The notes under the pieces: generated by a model
Told to the model about the DNA's origin: nothing
What the model saw: only the letters and a program-made list of their open reading frames with translations
Databases searched by the model: none
Made by a program: the position numbers and the translations under genes
In this document: positions 1-5,467 of the stretch, in pieces
How positions within the stretch are numbered: the stretch's first letter is position 1
Layout: every line of letters begins with the position of its first letter
Origin: Planctomycetota bacterium
GTDB taxonomy: Bacteria > Planctomycetota > MHYJ01 > WSZJ01 > JACPWG01
Direction: 5' to 3'
Length of the DNA stretch: 6,031 nucleotides
Assembly (NCBI GenBank): GCA_016220045.1
Contig: JACRIP010000016.1
Location: forward strand, 1-6,031

Positions 1-123
1 GCGCGCGGCGCGGCGGCGACCACGCCGACCGCTTCTGCGACGTCCGGGGCTTCCGCCAATTCGCCGCCGCGCCCGCCCGCGCCCCTCCCCCCCGCCGCGG
101 CGGCGGGCCCGGCCGGCGCGTGA
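1..123 (+). CDS. possible 3' end of an Ala/Pro/Ser/Thr-rich protein (partial, uncertain)
   Basis: The frame starting at base 1 reads as a low-complexity Ala, Thr, Ser, Pro and Gly run of about 40 residues and stops at TGA 121-123. Third positions are about 90 percent G or C, but the DNA here is itself about 87 percent GC, so this is weak evidence. The frame starting at base 3 is also open, from the edge to 503. It begins with a more ordinary-looking stretch (GDHADRFCDVRGFRQFA) and shows few A/T bases at its third positions, so it is a real alternative. That frame later runs through strong hairpins and into the opposite-strand hicA gene, which argues against its full length. No function can be given. 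Sequence to the left of the window is needed to decide. Confidence 0.22.
   Translation, partial: ARGAAATTPTASATSGASANSPPRPPAPLPPAAAAGPAGA
91..107. repeat. GC hairpin, 7-bp arms
   Basis: CCCGCCG at 91-97 and CGGCGGG at 101-107 are perfect inverted repeats around a CGG loop. The hairpin lies just before the TGA at 121. It has no T-tract, so a terminator role is not shown. It may only reflect the extreme GC content. Confidence 0.4.
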
Positions 124-478
124 GACGCTCCGCCGACGGGGAATCCGCTCCTCCGCCGGTGGCGTGCACGCTCGGCGAGATGGTCGCACGGAAGCCGGGG
201 GAGCCCCCAACCGGCGTCGGCTCCGAACTCGGGCCGCATGAGCGGGCGGGCGCGGCTGAGGCCGGGCACCACCCGCACACCCACGGACCCCATCGCCCAA
301 ATCCGGCGCCGGAGGACTACTGGGCCTTCCACGTCGATGCGCCGGGTTCAGGCGCTGCGTGTCCGGAGTGCGCGGCTTTGGCCGCGCCCGCAGGCCGCTT
401 GAGCCGGTGGGCGCAGCCGAAGCTGCGCACTACGAACACGCTCGCACTCGCACTCCCGACGTCGAAGTTGCAGGCCCA
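124..478. other. gene-free stretch downstream of hicA
   Basis: I find no open frame here with a start, ribosome site and recognisable protein. Frames on both strands are open by virtue of GC content and translate to Arg/Pro/His-rich nonsense. The only clear structure is the pair of hairpins at 367-431. Just right of it, at about 442-455, is a short direct repeat of CGCACT. The region most likely separates hicBA from whatever lies left of the window. Confidence 0.5.
367..431. terminator. nested hairpin pair, candidate terminator of the hicBA transcript or REP-like palindrome
   Basis: Two perfect 7-bp stems with 4-nt loops stand side by side. One has GCGCGGC at 370-376 and GCCGCGC at 381-387. 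The other has GCGCAGC at 411-417 and GCTGCGC at 422-428. Read on the minus strand, the second hairpin carries a UUCG tetraloop closed by C-G, an exceptionally stable RNA loop, and starts about 50 nt after the hicA stop. An outer 7-bp pair, AGTGCGC at 367-373 with GCGCACT at 425-431, overlaps both stems, so one large fold competes with the two small ones. There is no U-tract after either stem. Rho-independent termination is therefore plausible but unproven, and a dispersed intergenic palindrome is the main alternative. Confidence 0.45.
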
Positions 479-655
479 CTACCGTTCCGGCACCCCGAGC
501 TGACGACAGATTTTGCGCGCCAGGAGGTCCACGACCTCCCGATGCCGAGGGACGGTCGCGGTCCGGCGCGTGTCGGCGAGGTTCACGTACACGCTGTGCT
601 TGGCCCCCTCCCGAAGCAGGGCGCAGCCGTGGTGAAGCAGCTCCTGGCGCTTCAC
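479..655 (-). CDS. hicA: HicA-family mRNA interferase toxin (short form)
   Basis: This 58-residue protein matches the short HicA toxin family, whose members adopt a double-stranded-RNA-binding-like fold and cleave mRNA until bound by HicB. The order of features fits: an N-terminal KRQELL helix, the segment LLREGAKHSVYVN with the candidate catalytic His20, then TVPRH (His38) and a C-terminal helix LARKICRQLGVP. The start is GTG at 655-653, which overlaps the stop of the upstream hicB in the sequence GTGA. A ribosome site GAGGA at 669-665 lies 9 nt before it. A longer frame extends upstream to 817, but it is only the hicB gene read out of frame. The small size, the GTGA overlap and the antitoxin partner together make this call fairly safe. 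Activity is inferred, not shown. Confidence 0.85.
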   Translation of the reverse strand: MKRQELLHHGCALLREGAKHSVYVNLADTRRTATVPRHREVVDLLARKICRQLGVPER

Positions 656-852
656 ACCTCGAGTTCCTCGACGACCACGCGGCGCTTGGGCAGTGCCGAC
701 AGATCCGCGGGCTTCCGGATCTCGCGGATCGCATCGCGCAGATTGGCCCGCGCCTCCCGCAGGGTCTTTCCCTGAGTGAGAGCCCCGGGCACCGCCTCCG
801 CCCACCCCACCCACCACTCGCCGTCCTTCGCGAACGTCGCTTTCACCTTCAT
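652..852 (-). CDS. hicB: HicB-like antitoxin (short form, no DNA-binding domain)
   Basis: This 66-residue protein fits the HicB-like antitoxin superfamily, which has a partial RNase H fold and neutralises HicA. It opens with a beta strand (KVKATFAKDGEWWVGWAEAVPG). Then comes the family signature, PG followed by TQGKTLREARANLRDAI at about residues 22-42, and a short tail ending in VVVEELEV. It lacks the C-terminal ribbon-helix-helix or HTH domain found in longer HicB proteins. Autorepression through its own DNA binding is therefore doubtful. The start ATG at 852 has a strong GGAGG site at 866-862, 9 nt upstream. It lies 53 bp after the aldolase stop and may be read from the same transcript. 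Its own stop overlaps the hicA start. Confidence 0.85.
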   Translation of the reverse strand: MKVKATFAKDGEWWVGWAEAVPGALTQGKTLREARANLRDAIREIRKPADLSALPKRRVVVEELEV

Positions 853-861
853 GGCCGATGA

Positions 862-878
862 CCTCCGTGCTGCCGGAG
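862..878 (-). promoter_or_regulatory. hicB ribosome site within a small hairpin
   Basis: On the minus-strand RNA the GGAGG ribosome site (866-862) sits at the 3' side of a 5-bp stem. CTCCG at 878-874 pairs with CGGAG at 867-863 around a 6-nt loop. Four of the five bases of the ribosome site are in the stem. This could damp antitoxin translation when the RNA is not being read by ribosomes coming from the aldolase. The stem is short, so the effect is uncertain. Confidence 0.4.
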
Positions 879-905
879 CTGGATCGACGTCGAATGACCC
901 CGCCC

Positions 906-1961
906 CTACGCCACCGTGACCTGCGGGCACAGGTACACGTCCTGGATGGCGTTCAGGAGCGTGATCCCGTCCTTCATCGGCTTCTGGAAGGCCTTGCGCC
1001 CGGAGATCAACCCCATGCCGCCCGCGCGCTTGTTGATCACCGCGGTCGAGACCGCCTCCGCCAGGTCGTTCGCGCCGCTCGCGCCGCCCGAATTGATCAG
1101 GCCCACCCGCCCCATGTAGCAGTTCGCCACCTGGTAGCGGCAGAGGTCGATCGGATGATCGCTCGTGAGCTTCTCGTACACCGCCTTCGAGGTCTTGCCG
1201 AACTTGATCGCATTGTAGCCGCCGTTGTTCTCCGGCAGCTTCTGCTTGATGATGTCCGCCGCGATCGTCACCCCTAGATGATTCGCCTGACCCGTCAGGT
1301 CGGCGGCGACATGGTAGTCCACGCCGTCCTTCTTGAAGCCCGGATTGCGCAGGTAGCACCAGAGCACGGTCGCCAGGCCGAGGGAGTGCGCTTCGGCGAA
1401 GGCCCGGCTCACCTCGACGATCTGGCGGTTCGATTCCGGCGACCCGAAGTAGATCGTGGCGCCGACCGCGACCGCGCCCATGTCGAAGGCCTGGCGGATC
1501 GAGGCGAAGAGCGTCTGGTCGAACTGGTCGGGGTAGTTGAGAAGCTGGTTGTGGTTGATCTTGAGGATGAAGGGGATCTTGTGCGCGTAGCGGCGGGCGA
1601 CGGCGCCGAGCACGCCGAGCGTGGAGGCGACGGCGTTGCAACCGCCTTCGAGAGCGAGCTTGACGATGTTCTCGGGATCGAAGTAGCACGGGTTCGGGGC
1701 GAAGGAGGCGCCGGCGGAGTGCTCGATCCCCTGGTCGACGGGGAGGATCGAGACGTAGCCGGTGCCGCCGAGCCGGCCGTGGCCGAGGATCGCGCCCAGG
1801 TTGCGCAGCACGGCGGGGTGGCGATCGGAGCCGACCCACAGGCGATCGACGGTGTCCGGGCCGGGCAGGTGCAGGTCTTCGCGCTTGATGGTCTTGCAGG
1901 TGTGACCGAGCAGGCGCTCCGCCTGGGCGCCGAGCAGATCGACGATTTCCTGATGCGTCAT
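906..1961 (-). CDS. fbaB: class I fructose-bisphosphate aldolase, FbaB/DhnA type
   Basis: This 351-residue cytoplasmic enzyme cleaves fructose 1,6-bisphosphate to dihydroxyacetone phosphate and glyceraldehyde 3-phosphate, and runs in reverse in gluconeogenesis. It uses a Schiff-base lysine and no metal. The sequence is very close to E. coli FbaB as I recall it, along its whole length (350 residues there). Shared stretches include SILPVDQGIEHSAGASF (71-87), VGATIYFGS (166-174), KKDGVDYHVAADLTGQANH (210-228), CYMGRVGLINSGGA (281-294) and NKRAGGMGLI (310-319). Lys239 in ADIIKQK aligns with the expected Schiff-base lysine. The start is fixed by homology, by an AAAGGA ribosome site at 1976-1971 (9 nt upstream) and by the ATGA overlap with the stop of the FHA-HD-GYP gene. 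The same frame stays open far upstream, but that part is out-of-frame reading of the upstream gene. No promoter of its own is evident, so it is probably cotranscribed. Confidence 0.97.
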   Translation of the reverse strand: MTHQEIVDLLGAQAERLLGHTCKTIKREDLHLPGPDTVDRLWVGSDRHPAVLRNLGAILGHGRLGGTGYVSILPVDQGIEHSAGASFAPNPCYFDPENIVKLALEGGCNAVASTLGVLGAVARRYAHKIPFILKINHNQLLNYPDQFDQTLFASIRQAFDMGAVAVGATIYFGSPESNRQIVEVSRAFAEAHSLGLATVLWCYLRNPGFKKDGVDYHVAADLTGQANHLGVTIAADIIKQKLPENNGGYNAIKFGKTSKAVYEKLTSDHPIDLCRYQVANCYMGRVGLINSGGASGANDLAEAVSTAVINKRAGGMGLISGRKAFQKPMKDGITLLNAIQDVYLCPQVTVA

Positions 1962-3748
1962 GATGTCTGGTCCTTTCGAGTGGTCGACCCCGATGAGCTC
2001 CCGCCGTTCGCGTTCAGGATGGACAGGTTCGCCGTCGCCGCCCCCTCGGTTTTCGGCTCCTCGCCCGCCGCGTCGGGGAGGACCGCGCTGGGCGGCGGCA
2101 GGGTGATCGGCTGCGTCGACGTGAAGATCGCCGACGGATTCGTCCCCGGCGTCGGCGCCGCGGAGGGGTCGGGCGCAGGCGGCGGCGGCACCTCGTGCGG
2201 ATAGTCGATTTCCGGCACGGCGGCGTAGAGCGACCCGAGCGCGCCCCGCTGGTAGAGCCGCGCCAGCGCGTCGCACACCTCCGCCTCGAACTGGACGCCG
2301 CGGCAGCGCACCACCTCCGCCATCGCCTGCTCGTGCGGCATCGCGCCGCGATACGCGCGCCGGGTCACCATCGCGTCCCAGGCGTCGGCTACGGCAATTA
2401 CCTTGGCCATCCGCGGAATCCGCTCGCCGGTCAGCCCGTCCGGGTACCCCTTCCCGTCCAGCCGCTCGTGGTGATACTTGATCCCCCCGAGGACGCTTTC
2501 GTTCTTCGCGAACTCGCGCAGGATCTTCTCGCTGATCACCGGATGCCGCTTCATGGTCTCGAATTCCTGCGGCGTCAGGCGCGCGGGCTTCTGGATGATC
2601 GACTCGGGAATGCCGATCTTGCCGACGTCGTGCAGGATGCCCGACATGTGGATCAGCTCGACGTCGGTTTCGCTCCATTCCAGCTCCTTGGTCAGGAGCA
2701 CCGAAACCGCCGCGACGCGCTCGGAATGGCCGCTGGTGTACGGGTCCTTCGCATCGATCGCCGCCACCAGCGCGCGCACGGCGTTGAGGGACAGGTGCTT
2801 GATCTGATCGGTCAGCCGGATGCGCTCGATCGCCAGCCCCACCTCCTTCGCGATCGCGCCCAGCAGATCGAGGTCCCCCTCCTGGAAGGCGGTCTTCGAG
2901 CCGCTCGCGTAGTCCAGGTAGAGCGCGCCCAGCACCTGCTGCTGCGCTTCGAGCGGCACGCAGATCACCGACTTGATCTGGTAGTCGCAGATCGATTTCG
3001 AGGTCGAGAAGCGCTCGTCCGACTGCGGGTCGTTCGCCAGGATCGCCAGCCCGCCCTTCACCGTCTTGTCGATGACGGTGCGCGAGAGCGGAATCCCGCT
3101 CGACGGCCGGCGTCCGTCCTTGACCCACACGACCTTCGACTCCAGCTCGTCCGTCCCCTCGCGCCCGAGCAGCACCACCCCCGCGTCCGGCCGAAAGGCG
3201 TCGCAGATCTCCTTCATCACCTGCTCGAGCATCGGGTCGAGGTCGCCGCCCGCCGAGAGGATGTTCCCCACCCGGTAGAGAATCGACAGCGCGCGGTTCA
3301 TGCGCTCCATCTTCTCGCCCGCGTAGACCTCGATGATCGAGTCGATGAAGAGCTTCTCGGTCTTCTGCAGCTTCTTGAGGATGTCGCCCTCTTTTTTTCG
3401 CCACGGGTCGTCCACGAAGCGGATGGACTCGTGGGAAACGGCGGTCGGTTCCTCGCGGGTGAAGCCGAACTGCATGACGAGCTGGCCGACGACGACCATG
3501 TCGTCCTGGAGCAGGGGTGTGGTGGAGACCTTTTGGCCGTTGACGTAGGTGCCGTTGGTGGAGCCGAGGTCGATGAGCGTGGCGGTGCGGCCGTCGAATT
3601 CGACGGCGAAGTGTTTGCGCGAGACGCCGACTTCGCCGAGGAGGAGGTCGCAGCCCTCGCCGTTGCCGCAGGTGAGGCGGCGGCCCTGGACGAGGGGGTA
3701 GGTCACGCCGGCGCCTTTGCCCTTGATGACCTTGAGAGCGGCCTTCAT
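1958..3748 (-). CDS. FHA-GAF-HD-GYP signalling protein (probable cyclic-di-GMP phosphodiesterase)
   Basis: This is a 596-residue soluble protein with no visible signal peptide or membrane segment. Residues 1-98 form an FHA phosphothreonine-binding domain, with G-R-R-L, VSRKH (Ser43, His46) and LGSTNGTYVNG (Asn65, Gly66). A charged linker leads to a GAF sensor domain at about 155-308. An HD-GYP phosphodiesterase domain follows at about 316-505. It has GHSER (His341), the HD pair His373-Asp374 in LHDVGKIGIP, HP at 402-403 and HHERLDGKGYPDGL with GYP at 434-436, then VADAWDAM. All canonical metal-site and GYP residues are present, so hydrolysis of cyclic di-GMP is likely. The last 80 residues are Pro/Ser/Thr-rich and probably disordered. 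I chose ATG 3748. An in-frame GTG at 3754 is possible, and neither has a good ribosome site. The protein likely links a Thr-kinase or small-ligand signal to cyclic-di-GMP turnover. Confidence 0.93.
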   Translation of the reverse strand: MKAALKVIKGKGAGVTYPLVQGRRLTCGNGEGCDLLLGEVGVSRKHFAVEFDGRTATLIDLGSTNGTYVNGQKVSTTPLLQDDMVVVGQLVMQFGFTREEPTAVSHESIRFVDDPWRKKEGDILKKLQKTEKLFIDSIIEVYAGEKMERMNRALSILYRVGNILSAGGDLDPMLEQVMKEICDAFRPDAGVVLLGREGTDELESKVVWVKDGRRPSSGIPLSRTVIDKTVKGGLAILANDPQSDERFSTSKSICDYQIKSVICVPLEAQQQVLGALYLDYASGSKTAFQEGDLDLLGAIAKEVGLAIERIRLTDQIKHLSLNAVRALVAAIDAKDPYTSGHSERVAAVSVLLTKELEWSETDVELIHMSGILHDVGKIGIPESIIQKPARLTPQEFETMKRHPVISEKILREFAKNESVLGGIKYHHERLDGKGYPDGLTGERIPRMAKVIAVADAWDAMVTRRAYRGAMPHEQAMAEVVRCRGVQFEAEVCDALARLYQRGALGSLYAAVPEIDYPHEVPPPPAPDPSAAPTPGTNPSAIFTSTQPITLPPPSAVLPDAAGEEPKTEGAATANLSILNANGGSSSGSTTRKDQTS

Positions 3749-3764
3749 GCGCACGTCCCGCGTC

Positions 3765-3791
3765 GGGTGGGGGGATGGGGGGGTCGGGGGG
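3765..3791 (+). promoter_or_regulatory. G-quadruplex motif in the leader of the FHA-HD-GYP gene
   Basis: Four G-tracts of 3, 6, 7 and 6 bases (3765-3767, 3769-3774, 3777-3783, 3786-3791) are separated by loops of only 1, 2 and 2 nt. This fits a very stable intramolecular quadruplex. The G-rich strand is the template for the minus-strand gene, about 13 to 39 nt after its predicted start site. The matching RNA is C-rich and offers no ribosome site. Confidence 0.6.
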
Positions 3792-3810
3792 TCGATCCGG
3801 TAAGCGGTCC

Positions 3811-3839
3811 AGGATACCCGGCAGACCGCAGTGGGTCAA
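3811..3839 (-). promoter_or_regulatory. sigma70-type promoter for the FHA-HD-GYP/aldolase block
   Basis: On the minus strand a TTGACC -35 box (3839-3834) and a TATCCT -10 box (3816-3811) are 17 bp apart, the ideal spacing. Transcription would start near 3804 and leave a leader of about 56 nt before ATG 3748. The match is by eye and untested. Confidence 0.55.
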
Positions 3840-3865
3840 GCGCCAGGAAGGGGCGGATGGACCCC

Positions 3866-3894
3866 TTGACCTCGCGCCGGGCATCGCGTACACT
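3866..3894 (+). promoter_or_regulatory. sigma70-type promoter for the peroxiredoxin/glycosyltransferase operon
   Basis: TTGACC (3866-3871) and TACACT (3889-3894) are separated by exactly 17 bp. Transcription would start near 3901, about 58 nt before the peroxiredoxin ATG. The -35 box is identical to that of the opposing promoter and lies 26 bp from it, so a protein bound between them could act on both. Confidence 0.55.
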
Positions 3895-3958
3895 CCCGCC
3901 CCGGCGCGGCCTTTCCCGCCGCGGACCGCCGCAGACCCCCAGCGACAGGAGCCTTGCC

Positions 3959-4417
3959 ATGCCCGTCATCGCCGTCGGCGCCCCGGCGCCGGAGTTCACC
4001 CTGAAGAACCAGGAGGACAAGGAATGGTCGCTCGCCGCGCAGCGCGGCAAGGCCGTCGTCCTCCTCTGGTACCCGCTCGACTGGAGCCCGACCTGCGAGA
4101 AAGAGAACTGCGCGATCTCGACCGACAAGACGCTCTACGGCCCGAACCGCGTCGTCGTCGGCATCAGCCGCGACAGCATGTGGAGCCACCGCGAGTTCAA
4201 GAAGGCGCGCAACATCGGTCACGACCTGCTCGCCGACCCCATGCTCGAGGTCACCAGGAAGTACGGCCTGGAGCACCCGAAAGTCGGGTTCATCAGCCAG
4301 CGCGCGACCGTGATCGTCGACCCGGCCGGCACGGTCGCCTTCGTGCAGGTCCAGGAGAAGACCCCGGAGGCGCGCGACCTCAAGGCGGTCCAGGACGCGC
4401 TCGCGAAACTCGGGTAG
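3959..4417 (+). CDS. peroxiredoxin, PrxQ/BCP-like or AhpC/TSA family
   Basis: This 152-residue cytoplasmic thiol peroxidase would reduce hydrogen peroxide and organic peroxides. The thioredoxin-fold core is intact: GAPAPEFTL at the N-terminus, then YPLDWSPTC at 38-46. That motif is a P-x-x-x-S-x-x-C version of the peroxidatic signature, with Ser43 in place of the more usual Thr and peroxidatic Cys46. The expected conserved Arg is Arg115 in SQRATVIVD. A second cysteine, Cys51, sits five residues after the first, the same spacing as Cys45/Cys50 of E. coli BCP. It is therefore probably an atypical 2-Cys enzyme recycled by thioredoxin. The length is normal for the family. The start ATG has an AGGAG site at 3947-3951, 7 nt upstream. 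The same frame is open far to the left, but there it is antisense to the HD-GYP gene. It is the first gene of an operon with the glycosyltransferase 7 bp downstream. Confidence 0.93.
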   Translation: MPVIAVGAPAPEFTLKNQEDKEWSLAAQRGKAVVLLWYPLDWSPTCEKENCAISTDKTLYGPNRVVVGISRDSMWSHREFKKARNIGHDLLADPMLEVTRKYGLEHPKVGFISQRATVIVDPAGTVAFVQVQEKTPEARDLKAVQDALAKLG

Positions 4418-4424
4418 GAGCCGT

Positions 4425-5369
4425 ATGCTGATCTCGGCCGTCCTCCCGTGTTACAACGAGGAGGAGAACCTGCCGCCGCTCTACGAACGGCTCGCGCGGG
4501 TCGCCGCCGCCGCGGGCGGCGAGTGGGAGTTCGTCTTCGTCGACGACCACAGCACCGACCGCACGCCCCAGGTCCTGCGCGAGCTGGCGGCGCGCGACCC
4601 GCGCGTCAAGTCCGTCCGCTTCAGCCGCAACTTCGGCAGCCACGCCGCCCTCGCCGCCGGCATGGCCTACTGTACCGGCGACGCCGCGGTGATCCTCGCG
4701 GCCGACGGCCAGGACCCGCCCGAGGACATTCCCCTCATGACCGCCAAGTGGCGGGAGGGGTTCGACGTGGTCTGGGCCGTGCGCGCGGGCCACACCGATC
4801 CCTGGTACTCGCGCCTGCCCTCCATGCTCTACTGGACTCTCCTGAGGCGGCTCGCGTTGCCCAACACGCCGCCCGCCGGCGCCGACATGCTGCTGGTGGA
4901 CCGCAAGGTGATGGACGTGGTGAATGCCATCACCGAAACCAATTCGACGACGCTCGGGCTCATCCTCTGGTCCGGCTTCGAGCAGGCCTGCGTCAACTAC
5001 ACCAAGCAGGCGCGGATGCACGGCCGCTCGAAGTGGACCCTGGGCCGCAAGATCAAGTTCGCGATCGACAGTCTGGTCTCCTTCTCCTACGTGCCGATCC
5101 GGCTGATGAGCTACCTCGGGGTCGCGGTCTCGACGGTGGGCTTCCTGGTGGCGTTCGGGCTGATCGTACAGGGCGCGCTGCACGCGGCGCTGCCGTCGGG
5201 CTGGACCGGGGTGCTGGCGGTGCTGCTCGTCCTCGGCGGCGTGCAGATGATGATGCTGGGCATGCTCGGCGAGTATCTCTGGCGTGCACTCGACGAGACG
5301 CGCGCGCGACCGCGCTACATCGTGGCGTCGACGGTCGGCGTGGCGCCGAAGGGTCTCGGCAGGCCATGA
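4425..5369 (+). CDS. family 2 glycosyltransferase, GtrB/DPM1-like (polyprenyl-phosphate sugar transferase)
   Basis: This 314-residue inner-membrane enzyme most likely moves a sugar from a nucleotide donor to undecaprenyl phosphate on the cytoplasmic face. The N-terminal GT-A domain shows AVLPCYNEEENL (5-16), FVDDHSTDRT with Asp40-Asp41, FSRNFGSHAALAAGM (66-80) and AADGQDPPE (92-100), where Asp94 and Asp97 are the metal-site candidates. GRSKW at 200-204 is typical of the group. Two membrane helices follow at about 228-250 and 260-284, ending in GEYLWR, as in GtrB and ArnC-type proteins. The length is normal. The AGGAG ribosome site at 4416-4420 overlaps the stop of the peroxiredoxin gene and is only 4 nt from the ATG, so translation is probably coupled. 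The donor sugar cannot be told from sequence. Genes for a flippase or a second transferase, which often accompany this family, are absent here. Confidence 0.93.
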   Translation: MLISAVLPCYNEEENLPPLYERLARVAAAAGGEWEFVFVDDHSTDRTPQVLRELAARDPRVKSVRFSRNFGSHAALAAGMAYCTGDAAVILAADGQDPPEDIPLMTAKWREGFDVVWAVRAGHTDPWYSRLPSMLYWTLLRRLALPNTPPAGADMLLVDRKVMDVVNAITETNSTTLGLILWSGFEQACVNYTKQARMHGRSKWTLGRKIKFAIDSLVSFSYVPIRLMSYLGVAVSTVGFLVAFGLIVQGALHAALPSGWTGVLAVLLVLGGVQMMMLGMLGEYLWRALDETRARPRYIVASTVGVAPKGLGRP

Positions 5370-5382
5370 CCGCCGGCCCTAC

Positions 5383-5415
5383 GAGTCCAAAGTCCCGAGT
5401 CCAAAGTCCAAAGTC
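5383..5415. repeat. TCCAAAG heptamer block, left side
   Basis: GAGTCCAAAGTC occurs at 5383-5394 and again at 5397-5408, and the second copy is extended by one more heptamer to 5415. The block starts 13 bp after the glycosyltransferase stop. It is the same heptamer family as the array at 5524-5579 but in the opposite orientation, so transcripts could fold back on each other. The right-hand partner of the 12-mer, GACTTTAGACTC at 5512-5523, pairs with one mismatch. Confidence 0.75.
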
Positions 5416-5431
5416 TTGCCCGCGCGGGAAG
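5415..5431. repeat. palindrome centred on CCCGCGCGGG
   Basis: A perfect 10-bp palindrome at 5419-5428 is flanked by one mismatch and then CTT/AAG pairing, giving an imperfect 17-bp inverted repeat without a loop. It follows the left heptamer block. As RNA it would need to open its centre to fold, so it is not a convincing terminator. Confidence 0.4.
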
Positions 5432-5467
5432 CCCCCCTGGAAACCAATACCAGAACGCGCACAGTAG

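Noticed and set aside
1278..2204. A 308-codon plus-strand open frame opposite the aldolase
   Set aside because: It is the antisense shadow of a well-conserved gene. It has no recognisable motif and a Val/Asp/Glu/Gly-biased composition typical of reverse reading of GC-rich coding DNA.
906..3893. A 995-codon minus-strand open frame that would fuse about 640 residues to the aldolase
   Set aside because: Only the part from 1961 on resembles a protein. The upstream part is Arg/Gly/Ala-rich shadow translation of the FHA-GAF-HD-GYP gene in another frame, which has clear domains. High GC content keeps the frame free of stops.
2195..3958. A long plus-strand open frame leading into the peroxiredoxin
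   Set aside because: It is antisense to the HD-GYP gene and translates to Arg/His/Leu-rich nonsense. The peroxiredoxin has its own start, ribosome site and promoter at 3866-3959.
4380..5183. Minus-strand 267-codon frame opposite the glycosyltransferase
   Set aside because: It is antisense to a clear family 2 glycosyltransferase, is His/Arg/Gly-rich and has no supporting start signals.
4448..5467. A 339-codon plus-strand frame overlapping the glycosyltransferase
   Set aside because: It is an Arg-rich shift of the glycosyltransferase frame with no motif. The frame at 4425-5369 has all the family signatures.
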